Assembly: GCA_947259185.1 (NCBI GenBank)
Contig: CAMYKT010000009.1
Span: 1-64,000 of the forward strand
DNA: 64,000 nucleotides
Direction: 5' to 3'
Source: an uncultured Methanobacteriaceae archaeon
Lineage (GTDB): Archaea; Methanobacteriota; Methanobacteria; Methanobacteriales; Methanobacteriaceae
The position numbers and the translations under genes are program-made. A model generated the notes under the pieces. That model had not been told where the DNA came from and ran no database searches. It saw only the letters and a program-made list of their open reading frames with translations. Within the stretch, counting starts at the first letter, position 1; each line of letters starts with the position of its first letter. Positions 56,666 through 64,000 of the stretch are shown piece after piece.

Positions 56666-56758
56666 TAAAGATCTCTCTTATTTGGTGGATAGATTAGTTA
56701 TTATTTTTATTTCTTAATTTTAATTTAATTTTATTCCCAGGATAATAAAAAAGAAGAA

Positions 56759-57508
56759 TTATTTATTAAATAGCAGTCCAAATGTCTGTTCTGCCTCCTT
56801 TTTAGATGCTATACCCAGCGCAACTGCATCAACATAATCCAGTGTTTTTAAAAATTGAAAGGCATCTTCTGGAGTTAATATTCCCGCAGCCAGCACTTTT
56901 TTAGCAATTATAGTTTTATCAAGTTCCAGAACCAGATTTCTAAGCTGTGATCTTTGATCTGGCAGGAATTCTTGAGTATCCATTAAATATCCAAGTTTAT
57001 TGACTGGCATGAGATATATTTCAAAATCATTTAAAATAGGTGATTCTAGGAGAGATGAGGTAGTTTTAAATGGAGTATGGGTAACCAGGCCAGGAATTGA
57101 ATTTGTATTTTTTATAATATCCAGATATTCCCCTAACTCTTCCCATTTACACTTATCAGTTATATCCGCATGGAGTAACATTACACTTGCTTTAAGGGAT
57201 GAGAGCATTTCTATATCCTCTATTTCATGGTCAGGACGTATGGTTCCCACCACATCCATATAAACTCCATCATTCCGGGCCATTTCCAGGGCCTGGATTA
57301 CCGGCCCATAGGGTAGAAGCTGAATTCCTTTTATACCCATTTCATGAGATTTTTTAATAATTTCAGCCATATTTTCTGGCTGAGAATACAAATCAAGTTG
57401 ATAAAGGCGGGCTCGATGTCCAAATTGAGCCGCGCCAATAAAAGGAGAAGTTCCTAAGAGTGTTTGAGGGATTTTTTTATTATTTACATAGGAGTAATCT
57501 TTAAACAT
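56759..57508 (-). CDS. Uncharacterised TIM-barrel-like protein
   Basis: A 249-residue soluble protein that I do not recognise at family level. The alternating pattern (GIKGIQLLPYGPVIQALEMA, VYMDVVGTIRPDHEIEDIEML, SVMLLHADITD, IPGLVTHTPFKTTSSLL, IIAKKVLAAGILTPEDAFQFL) looks like a TIM barrel, with the final part similar to aldo/keto-reductase-like or DUF-type methanogen proteins. No catalytic tetrad is obvious. It is convergent with the HTH gene and stands alone. Enzyme activity is possible but not assignable. Confidence 0.6.
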   Translation of the reverse strand: MFKDYSYVNNKKIPQTLLGTSPFIGAAQFGHRARLYQLDLYSQPENMAEIIKKSHEMGIKGIQLLPYGPVIQALEMARNDGVYMDVVGTIRPDHEIEDIEMLSSLKASVMLLHADITDKCKWEELGEYLDIIKNTNSIPGLVTHTPFKTTSSLLESPILNDFEIYLMPVNKLGYLMDTQEFLPDQRSQLRNLVLELDKTIIAKKVLAAGILTPEDAFQFLKTLDYVDAVALGIASKKEAEQTFGLLFNK

Positions 57509-57746
57509 ACATTTAACTTCCTTTCATGGTTTTTAATTAATTTTTGTAGTTATCTTTATTTATATTCATAGTGAGTGAAGCATTAATCAGATTTAAAACC
57601 GCCAGATATACCTTATAAGATATGATCAATCCTTAAATAAATATGGCCATATTAGTTAAACTGGTGAATTTTTAATAAATATAAAATGACATATTTAAAT
57701 GTCTGCTTATCAATACCAATATTTAGAGAAAATAGATGGTGAAATT

Positions 57747-59327
57747 ATGGACCAAATGAAGGTAATTATTGCCGATTCAATAAATGAAAAAGGAATTTCC
57801 GATCTTAAAGAGGTAGCCGAAGTAACGGTAGCCACCTCCATTACTCCAGAAGAACTGGTAAAAGTTATAAATGAATACGACGCCATTGTAGTTAGAAGCA
57901 GAACCAAGGTGACCCGTGAAGTAATTGAAGCAAGTTCTAAACTCAAGGTAATTGCCCGGGCCGGTGTGGGAGTGGATAATGTGGATGTTCAGGCCGCTAC
58001 AGAGAAGGGCATAATGGTGATTAATGCCCCTGAATCCACCTCAATCACGGTTGCAGAACATTCTATGGGTTTGATGATGTCTCTGGCCCGGAAGATATCC
58101 ATAGCAGACAAATCAGTTAAATCAGGACAATGGGAAAAAAGTAAATTTATGGGGATTGAATTAAATAATAAGACCCTGGGTATTGTGGGAATGGGTAGAA
58201 TAGGTTCCCAGGTGGTTATAAGAGCAAAAGCATTTAACATGGAAGTTATGGTTTATGACCCATATATCAGTAAAGAAGCCGGTGCAGAAATGGGGGTAAG
58301 TGTGGTTGATCTGGAAACCCTGCTTAAAGAATCAGATGTGATTACCATTCACGTACCATTAACTCCTGAAACCAGGCACTTAATCTCCACTAAAGAAATG
58401 AAAATAATGAAAAACACCGCTTTTATTATCAACTGCGCTAGAGGCGGAATTGTTGATGAAGATGCTCTTTATTATGCTTTAAAAAATGACATAATAGGTG
58501 GAGCCGCTCTGGATGTATTTGAAAGTGAACCACCAAAAGAAAGTCCACTTTTAGGATTGGATAATCTGCTAGCCACCCCTCACATTGGTGCTTCCACTGC
58601 AGAAGCCCAGCGAGATGCAGCTTTGATTGTGGCCAATGAAATAATTACTGTTTTCCAGGGAGGTTCACCACGCAATGTATTAAATATGCCGGTGATGGAT
58701 TCTAAGAATTTCAAAATTATGAAGCCCTATCTGGATCTTTCTGAGAAAATGGGAAGCTTTATGGAACAGGCCACTTCAGGAAACATTAAAAAAATGGATG
58801 TTACCTACTGTGGTGAACTATCAGAAATGCCCCAACAAGATATTTTAACCAGGACCATACTGCAGGGTATTTTAAACCCCATACTAACCGAACCAGTGAA
58901 TCTGGTTAATGCACCTTCCATAGCTCAAAGTAGGGGAATAGTGATTACCGAAGGTAAACGCTCTGAATCAGAAGGTTACAAATGTATTATCAAGTTAGAA
59001 ATCCAGACCGATAAGGATGAATTCTCTTTAGATGGGACTTATGTGGATGAACCAAAAATCATTAAAATCAATAATTACTGGGTAGATGTGAAACCAGAAG
59101 GAACCATGGTTATTGCCAAATATCAGGATCTTCCTGGAACTATAGGTGCAATTGGTACCAAACTGGGAGAGCATGAAATTAACATTGCTACCATGCAGGT
59201 AGGGCGCAGGGAAGTAGGTGGAGAAGCAATAATGGTCCTGAAAGTCGACCAGAGCGTCCCCCAGAGTGTAATTGATGAAGTAAAAAAAATGGACCATGTG
59301 GAAGATGCCGTGGCCCTGGAATTTTAA
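57747..59327 (+). CDS. serA: D-3-phosphoglycerate dehydrogenase
   Basis: A 526-residue long-form enzyme that oxidises 3-phosphoglycerate in serine synthesis. The NAD domain has [20 protein letters not shown] near residue 145 and the catalytic His region [12 protein letters not shown] near residue 275. It then has the ASB intervening domain and a C-terminal ACT domain ([20 protein letters not shown]) for feedback by serine. The frame opens at 57699, but GGTGAAATT precedes the ATG at 57747, giving [12 protein letters not shown] and a length like other methanogen SerA. Confidence 0.95.
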   Translation: MDQMKVIIADSINEKGISDLKEVAEVTVATSITPEELVKVINEYDAIVVRSRTKVTREVIEASSKLKVIARAGVGVDNVDVQAATEKGIMVINAPESTSITVAEHSMGLMMSLARKISIADKSVKSGQWEKSKFMGIELNNKTLGIVGMGRIGSQVVIRAKAFNMEVMVYDPYISKEAGAEMGVSVVDLETLLKESDVITIHVPLTPETRHLISTKEMKIMKNTAFIINCARGGIVDEDALYYALKNDIIGGAALDVFESEPPKESPLLGLDNLLATPHIGASTAEAQRDAALIVANEIITVFQGGSPRNVLNMPVMDSKNFKIMKPYLDLSEKMGSFMEQATSGNIKKMDVTYCGELSEMPQQDILTRTILQGILNPILTEPVNLVNAPSIAQSRGIVITEGKRSESEGYKCIIKLEIQTDKDEFSLDGTYVDEPKIIKINNYWVDVKPEGTMVIAKYQDLPGTIGAIGTKLGEHEINIATMQVGRREVGGEAIMVLKVDQSVPQSVIDEVKKMDHVEDAVALEF

Positions 59328-59513
59328 TTAATTAATAATTTAAAATTCCAATACTTATTTTTTTAAAGATTTATTAACCGGATATGGTTTAAACTTGTTA
59401 TAAATTCTTTTTTTGTTAATTTAGTGTAATATTATTTTCATATTTTAAATGCGATTAATTTATGAATTATATTTAACAAAAAACCATAAATCACTATAAA
59501 ATACTTATTAAAA

Positions 59514-59945
59514 TTAAACCACTTTAAAATCAGTTATCTCACCAAAGGTATTATAAGCTACCATGCTATCCAGGGTATAAGGTTGTGCAATAATCAAATG
59601 AAAAAATCCATTTTTCGAAAAAAAGATTAAATCTGCCCCAGAGGGATGAGCTGAAAAACCAGGATGGGAGTGCACTGATCCAACCGCTCCGGACATGGGA
59701 GGTAACATAAAAATCTTCATAACGGCACCTTCATTAGATGTTTCTCCCGGTAGAAAAATCAATCCATCAATATGTAAAACTTCATTTCTAATTTTACCTG
59801 CCAAAAGGGCCACGAACTCCAGAGGGGCGGTTTTTTGTGAAATCTGAATAATTTCATCTACAACCTCCTGGTCTAAGTGAACTTCATTGAATTTTTGTTT
59901 ATTATTGCCAAAAATAAAGCTGAGTAGCCGGTCCAGTATTCCCAT
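59514..59945 (-). CDS. JAMM/MPN-domain (Mov34) metalloprotease-like protein
   Basis: A 143-residue protein with an intact JAMM zinc site: [14 protein letters not shown] fits H-x-H-x7-S-x2-D, and a glutamate upstream lies in [12 protein letters not shown]. Archaeal JAMM proteins remove ubiquitin-like SAMP modifiers; others act in sulfur-carrier processing. No ubiquitin-like gene is adjacent, so the substrate is unknown. AGGTACTAAC precedes its start. Confidence 0.88.
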   Translation of the reverse strand: MGILDRLLSFIFGNNKQKFNEVHLDQEVVDEIIQISQKTAPLEFVALLAGKIRNEVLHIDGLIFLPGETSNEGAVMKIFMLPPMSGAVGSVHSHPGFSAHPSGADLIFFSKNGFFHLIIAQPYTLDSMVAYNTFGEITDFKVV

Positions 59946-60026
59946 GTTAGTACCTGAATAAATTTTTTTAAATTAATTAAGATTTAGTGTAATAAACTAA
60001 GTGTATTATAATTTTATGAGGGGAGA

Positions 60027-60782
60027 TTAAAACTCCATTTCCTGAAAAAAATTCTGATTAAATACCGGGAGGTTCCAGTCAGTTATAATTTTTTTTCGGG
60101 TAGTTAAAACCTCCTTTTTGTGGAGGGGGTTGTATCCTTTAATTTCTATTTCTCCTTTATAAATCCCTACCCCTCTTCTTTGCCAGGCCGGTACTTCCGA
60201 TATGTTTATTCCCTTTTCAAATAATAAATCATGTATTTGAGCACTTTTAAGTCCCTTTAATTGTTTCATGGCCTGATTTTTATCCATTTCATCCCTCAAG
60301 GTCCAGTAAGCGTATCCATTAAGGCAATTTCTCCAGGATTCATCCTGCCGGGATTTGAAGTAGTTGAGTACCATCTCCGAAGAGAGGGGAATCACACGTG
60401 AATCAAAAGAAACTGCATTTAAAACTCCTGATTTTCCAGAATTGCATTCTTGTGATTTTAATAAGTTTTTATTAAAGTTATGTAAGAATGAAGTGGCAGT
60501 AAAACTGGCAAACACCGAATCCAGTTTTTCAATTCGGCCGGAAAATGGAACATAATCCATTAATATGTTGAATTCATCAGAGAAGGTATAGATAAAAGAA
60601 GGGCTGAACTCTCGCATAATGTATATGGCGGTATTGACCATGGCATCTACAAAAAGAGAGTCATATGGTTTTTCCAGGCCACATTCCTTAGAAAGTCTAT
60701 AAAAGCCCCTTCCATCCAGCCTTAAAACCAGTTTAGACCCGCAAGGTACCTTTAAGTTAGAAAAAATTTCACACTCTTTCAT
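60027..60782 (-). CDS. thg1: tRNA(His) guanylyltransferase-like protein (Thg1/TLP)
   Basis: A 251-residue Thg1-family 3'-5' polymerase. The metal-binding motifs are visible: LVLRLDGRGFYRLS near residue 22 and FIYTFSDEFNILMDY near residue 68, plus the later QAMKQLKGLKSAQIHDLLFEKGI. Archaeal members add G-1 to tRNA-His or repair truncated tRNA 5' ends. It is between the JAMM and aspartate dehydrogenase genes, all on the minus strand but separated by about 80-130 bp. An inverted repeat (TACCTG/CAGGTA, 60828-60849) lies upstream. Confidence 0.92.
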   Translation of the reverse strand: MKECEIFSNLKVPCGSKLVLRLDGRGFYRLSKECGLEKPYDSLFVDAMVNTAIYIMREFSPSFIYTFSDEFNILMDYVPFSGRIEKLDSVFASFTATSFLHNFNKNLLKSQECNSGKSGVLNAVSFDSRVIPLSSEMVLNYFKSRQDESWRNCLNGYAYWTLRDEMDKNQAMKQLKGLKSAQIHDLLFEKGINISEVPAWQRRGVGIYKGEIEIKGYNPLHKKEVLTTRKKIITDWNLPVFNQNFFQEMEF

Positions 60783-60912
60783 AGAATACTAATTCCTGCT
60801 CTTAATTTGTTATTTTAATTAATAAAATACCTGAAATTACTTCCAGGTAATTGATAAAGATATGCTTTAATCTGACTTGGATTTAGTAAATAAAAAAATA
60901 CTAGTATTTAAA

Positions 60913-61677
60913 TTAGGTACCCACCATAAAATTTTCATTCAAGCTCTTAAGCAACTTTATAGCAGAATATGCGGCTAAAACACTTGTTTTAGGATTTATA
61001 GAACATCTAATATTCTTGGTGGTGGTTTTAAATTCTCCAAAGTCTCCCTGTACATTAACTTCATGTTCATTTCGATTCACATCAGGATCGACAATGATTT
61101 TAACATCCACGTCTATTCCGCAAGCTATACTCAAAGCAGCAGCTACATTAATGTTTACGGGAAATTTTTGTACCGCCTCTGATGCTTTTCCATCATATAG
61201 TATCTGTTTTACATCAGTTTCAATACCCAGCGATCGGGGCGGCTTTCTGGTTATGAGGGTCGCTTTATTTATATGGCCAATGGAAGCAGCTTTGATACCA
61301 TCCAGTCCAACTATGGCTCCCGAGGGGGCGTAAATTTTTGCATTATTTTCTTTGGCTTTTTTAATAAGTTCCTCTTTAAGATTTTGATCCATTAATGCCC
61401 CTATACTCATAATTATAACATTTTTACCTTTTTCCAGTATGAGAGGTACAATTTCACGTACAGCCATAGGAGATGCGGATTCAATTACTACATCCACCTG
61501 TTCCAGCATATCTTCCAGATTTAAAACAACTTTACCATTGATTTGTGAAGCTAAATTTTCCGCCCTTTCCAAGTCACGATCAAAGAAATATCTAAGTTCA
61601 ACACCCAGTTTGCCCTCCAGAGCAAAATTGGTAATGATATTCGCAATGGCCCCACAGCCCACTATTCCCACTATCAT
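60913..61677 (-). CDS. nadX: L-aspartate dehydrogenase
   Basis: A 254-residue NAD(P)-dependent enzyme that oxidises aspartate to iminoaspartate for quinolinate and NAD synthesis, replacing NadB in many archaea. Visible: the Rossmann motif [19 protein letters not shown], the family [16 protein letters not shown] (about residue 120), and [13 protein letters not shown] (from [11 protein letters not shown]) near residue 180. GTGATTTC precedes the ATG. A short gap separates it from the PRC-barrel gene upstream. Confidence 0.93.
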   Translation of the reverse strand: MIVGIVGCGAIANIITNFALEGKLGVELRYFFDRDLERAENLASQINGKVVLNLEDMLEQVDVVIESASPMAVREIVPLILEKGKNVIIMSIGALMDQNLKEELIKKAKENNAKIYAPSGAIVGLDGIKAASIGHINKATLITRKPPRSLGIETDVKQILYDGKASEAVQKFPVNINVAAALSIACGIDVDVKIIVDPDVNRNEHEVNVQGDFGEFKTTTKNIRCSINPKTSVLAAYSAIKLLKSLNENFMVGT

Positions 61678-61757
61678 GAAATCACTGTTTAAGATGCATA
61701 ATTAATATAAAAATTAAGTTTTAGAAAAAATAAGTGGATGAAAAAATTATAAAAATA

Positions 61758-62078
61758 TTATAATGGATTAGGTGCTTTTTCAACCATTTCAGAGGATATG
61801 AGTAATATATCACCTACAGCCTGAACCCTATCATAAGCAATATCCATAACACCTTCTTCTTTTAGTGGTCGGATTTCATCTGTTTCAGGGACAATCCTGA
61901 TGCTGGTTCTAATTACTTCTTTAAGACCCACATTTTTCTTATCCATTTTCATGGCCTTGACTTTGAGATTGGATACTCTGCCCTTTTTAATATTCAACAC
62001 CACATCCTGTACTCTTCCCACATATTTTCCTTTAATTGTGTATATATCTAAACCATAGAGATTGGACAACTCAACCAT
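61758..62078 (-). CDS. PRC-barrel domain protein
   Basis: A 106-residue small beta-barrel protein (LSNLYGLDIYTIKGKYVGRVQDVVLNIKKGRVSNL). PRC-barrel proteins bind RNA or protein partners, as in RimM; archaeal ones have been linked to cell division (CdpB type). Which role applies here is not known. GGTGGTG precedes the start. It probably precedes nadX on the same transcript. Confidence 0.85.
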   Translation of the reverse strand: MVELSNLYGLDIYTIKGKYVGRVQDVVLNIKKGRVSNLKVKAMKMDKKNVGLKEVIRTSIRIVPETDEIRPLKEEGVMDIAYDRVQAVGDILLISSEMVEKAPNPL

Positions 62079-62330
62079 TTTTACACCACCAAAATTTTAG
62101 GTAATTGATTCTCCTGGGGAAAATATTAACCATTAAAATCCTTATTATAAGATATTTTATCATTTAATACTTTAAATACTTTAGTATTGAAAATAGCAAT
62201 TTATTTCCAGCAATATAATAAATTATGGTAAGCTAATATAATCAGAATATTATAAGATTGAATATGAGCATTCTTCACAAGGTATGTTAATTAAAATAAT
62301 TTTATTTTAAAAATAATAAAAGGTGAGAAC

Positions 62331-63056
62331 ATGTGGGATACCAGTCAGGATTACCGACTACAGGTAGCGGAAAAATCTATTGAATTATTTTTAAGAACTA
62401 TTGAAGGTAGAAATTTTAAAGGCCATTGGAATAAAAAAATGGCCAGAGATACTGCCCAGGAAATGGCCCGTGAATTAAAATATTTATCTTATTCTTATAT
62501 GGAACCAGAGGCCATTGCAAAATCACCCCAAATAGTTGCCCTTGAAGAACAGGTGCATTCCATAATTAAGTATATGGGTGGAGAGAAATGGAAAGTGAAA
62601 TTTCTGGATCAAGCCACCCGTGCTGAAAGGGAAAAATTAGAAGAAAATATTGCAAAGGTTAGTTTTTTCTTTAATACAATTCTGGGACTTAAAAAACGTA
62701 TAATGCTGGGAAAAATCAATGACCCTATTATAGGAATAGATATTAAGGTAGGGGAAATTATGAGTGTCTCAAAGCACCCTCAGGCCGATAATTTAATTAT
62801 ATGTAATGTAAATTTAGGGGATAAAGCAATAACCGTGGTTACCAATGATATGTAAGTACAGGAAAGTAATAGAGTTGCTGTTTCCATGTTACCCCCCAGT
62901 ACTTTTATGGGTATAACCAGCGATGGGATGTTTTTAGGTGCTGGTGAAGGAATTTTAAAGGATGTTAATGGTCCTAAAGGAGAAATTCCTCATGGAATAC
63001 CATTAGAAGCCCTTAATGAAGCTCGGAATATAGTTGAAGGATTTTTGAAAGAATAA
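62331..63056 (+). pseudogene. tRNA-binding (EMAP II/OB-fold) domain protein interrupted by an in-frame TAA
   Basis: A 241-codon frame with an in-frame TAA at 62853-62855. The first 174 residues have a helical N-terminal part ([20 protein letters not shown]) and the start of an OB-fold tRNA-binding domain ([30 protein letters not shown]). After the stop the same frame continues for 66 residues with the rest of that domain ([47 protein letters not shown]) to a TAA at 63054. The stop replaces a residue in the well-known motif before V-x-E-G-N-R. It is a single-base nonsense change, a sequencing error, or read-through; only the shortened product would be made otherwise. The start has AAGGTGAGA. 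Confidence 0.85.
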
Positions 63057-63083
63057 GCTGATTAAAAAAAGTTATTGTCCTAT

Positions 63084-64000
63084 CTAACTGGTATTGATTA
63101 CCACCAGTTTGGTGCGGACCATATCCTCCACTGCATATTTTACCCCTTCTTTACCCATTCCACTCATTTTAAATCCACCAAAGGGCATATTATCCGTTCT
63201 GAAAGTAGATTGTTTATTTATCATTACTGAACCTGATTCTATTTCTTTTACTGCCTGCATGGCATGGTGAATGTTACTGGTGAAAATACTAGATTGTAGA
63301 CCATAAGGAGTACTATTAGCAATTTTAATAGCCTCATCTACTCCTTTAACCCGGATTATAGGAGATATAGGGCCAAAAGTTTCTTCACTTACCAGCCTCA
63401 TGGAAGGGGTAACCTGATCCAGCACGGTGGGACTGTAATAATTACCATCCCGTTTACCACCACATATCAACTCAGCACCTTCAGCTAATGCCTCAGAAAC
63501 TATTTTTTGCACATTAGATGCAGCATTTTCATCAATTAATGGGCCAACATCAGTTTCAGGATCTAATGGATCTCCCATTTTCATTTTTTTGGTTTCTTTT
63601 ACCATCAGTGCTGAAAACTCATCAGCCACTTTTTCATCAACAATTAACCTTTTTACGGCAATGCAAACCTGTCCTGCATAAAGATAAGAACCTCGAACAG
63701 CCCCTTCAACCGCTTTTTCTAAATCAGCGTCTTCTAGAACAATTAAAGGATCATTACCACCTAACTCTAAAGTGATTTTTTTCATGGATGCTTGCTGGGA
63801 AATTAATTTACCAGTTTCTACACTCCCTGTAAAAGAAATTTTATCAATATATTCACTGGTAACCAATTCCTCACCGATTTCACTTCCCCTTCCTGTAACT
63901 GCATTAACAGCCCCATCTGGAAAATGAGGATACATGATTTCTAATAGTTTAAGAATAGAAAGAGGTGCTTGAAGTGATGGTTTTAAAATTACAGCATTTT
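63084..64000 (-). CDS. Aldehyde dehydrogenase, partial (lactaldehyde dehydrogenase-like)
   Basis: The C-terminal about 305 residues of an NAD(P)-dependent aldehyde dehydrogenase; the N-terminus lies beyond the right edge, and the frame is open to position 64000. Visible motifs: [14 protein letters not shown], the catalytic glutamate in LELGGNDPL, the catalytic cysteine in [13 protein letters not shown], and [15 protein letters not shown]. Methanogen relatives include the lactaldehyde dehydrogenase (CofA) that makes lactate for coenzyme F420 and non-phosphorylating glyceraldehyde-3-phosphate dehydrogenase; CofA-like is my preference, not proven. Confidence 0.8.
   Translation of the reverse strand, partial: NAVILKPSLQAPLSILKLLEIMYPHFPDGAVNAVTGRGSEIGEELVTSEYIDKISFTGSVETGKLISQQASMKKITLELGGNDPLIVLEDADLEKAVEGAVRGSYLYAGQVCIAVKRLIVDEKVADEFSALMVKETKKMKMGDPLDPETDVGPLIDENAASNVQKIVSEALAEGAELICGGKRDGNYYSPTVLDQVTPSMRLVSEETFGPISPIIRVKGVDEAIKIANSTPYGLQSSIFTSNIHHAMQAVKEIESGSVMINKQSTFRTDNMPFGGFKMSGMGKEGVKYAVEDMVRTKLVVINTS

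Noticed and set aside
62853..62855. Recoding of the internal stop as pyrrolysine
   Set aside because: Pyrrolysine uses TAG; this codon is TAA, and no pyl genes are in the window.

Overview
The window comes from the main chromosome of a methanogenic archaeon, most likely a mesophilic, AT-rich member of the Methanobacteriales (Methanobacterium-like). Reasons: an archaeal information-processing set (TFB, aRF1, aIF5A, archaeal DnaG, Gar1, TiaS, XerA), an A-type ATP synthase operon in methanogen order (H-I-K-E-C-F-A-B-D) with a duplicated proteolipid, a coenzyme F430 synthase (CfbE), and many proteins of methanogen-specific or archaeal uncharacterised families. Gene starts are usually preceded by strong GGAGGTGATC-like Shine-Dalgarno sites, and I used these to correct several starts. 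I see no rRNA, CRISPR array, insertion sequence or prophage. This is ordinary, gene-dense core chromosome with short operons.

Layout. 1-3.5 kb: ornithine cyclodeaminase-family protein (cut by the left edge), then an agmatine block: aIF5A and agmatinase on the minus strand, divergent from pyruvoyl arginine decarboxylase. 3.5-8.8 kb: IMPase/FBPase, NAD kinase, CfbE, HemC and a Gfo/Idh/MocA oxidoreductase. 8.9-14.6 kb: GfcR-like PRTase regulator, UbiA-type prenyltransferase, aRF1, UMP kinase, a small zinc-ribbon membrane protein, DUF308 and TauE/SafE membrane proteins. 14.8-21.3 kb: a membrane protein and a two-domain glycosyltransferase fusion, the Gar1-TFB operon, a flippase-like membrane protein, RraA-like and DUF211 proteins. 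21.7-26.1 kb: UPF0292 Toprim protein, DnaG, a Lon-like AAA+ ATPase with a zinc-ribbon insertion and no protease domain, and XerA. 26.1-31.1 kb: two receiver/histidine-kinase hybrids, then a DUF523-DUF1722 protein with class II photolyase. 31.4-40.6 kb: BioY, DUF1284, Fe-S aldo/keto reductase, QueG-like Fe-S protein, YhaM-like nuclease, long-form PurC with a carbonic-anhydrase-like protein, tRNA-Gln, an ATP-grasp protein and several small conserved genes.

40.8-49.9 kb is the A1AO ATP synthase operon plus a DUF22 gene. Just upstream on the same strand (50-54.3 kb) lie a short citrate-synthase-family protein, class I fumarase alpha, a U32-like TIM barrel protein and an MmgE/PrpD protein: a carboxylic-acid cluster of unclear overall chemistry and the best candidate for an undescribed pathway here. 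54.4-64 kb: TiaS and a divergent HTH regulator that share one palindromic ribosome-binding site, SerA, a JAMM-domain protein, Thg1, aspartate dehydrogenase, a PRC-barrel protein, a tRNA-binding-domain gene interrupted by an in-frame TAA, and an aldehyde dehydrogenase cut by the right edge.

Functional threads. Agmatine is made by PdaD, used by agmatinase and by TiaS, and may feed aIF5A hypusination. NAD(P) metabolism is served by NadX and NadK. HemC and CfbE serve tetrapyrrole/F430 synthesis. Several short duplications stand out: a 33-bp duplication across the gar1/tfb junction, a 48-bp-period repeat downstream of tfb, a 74-nt identical segment inside atpK, and a 57-nt identical segment shared by the two kinases.
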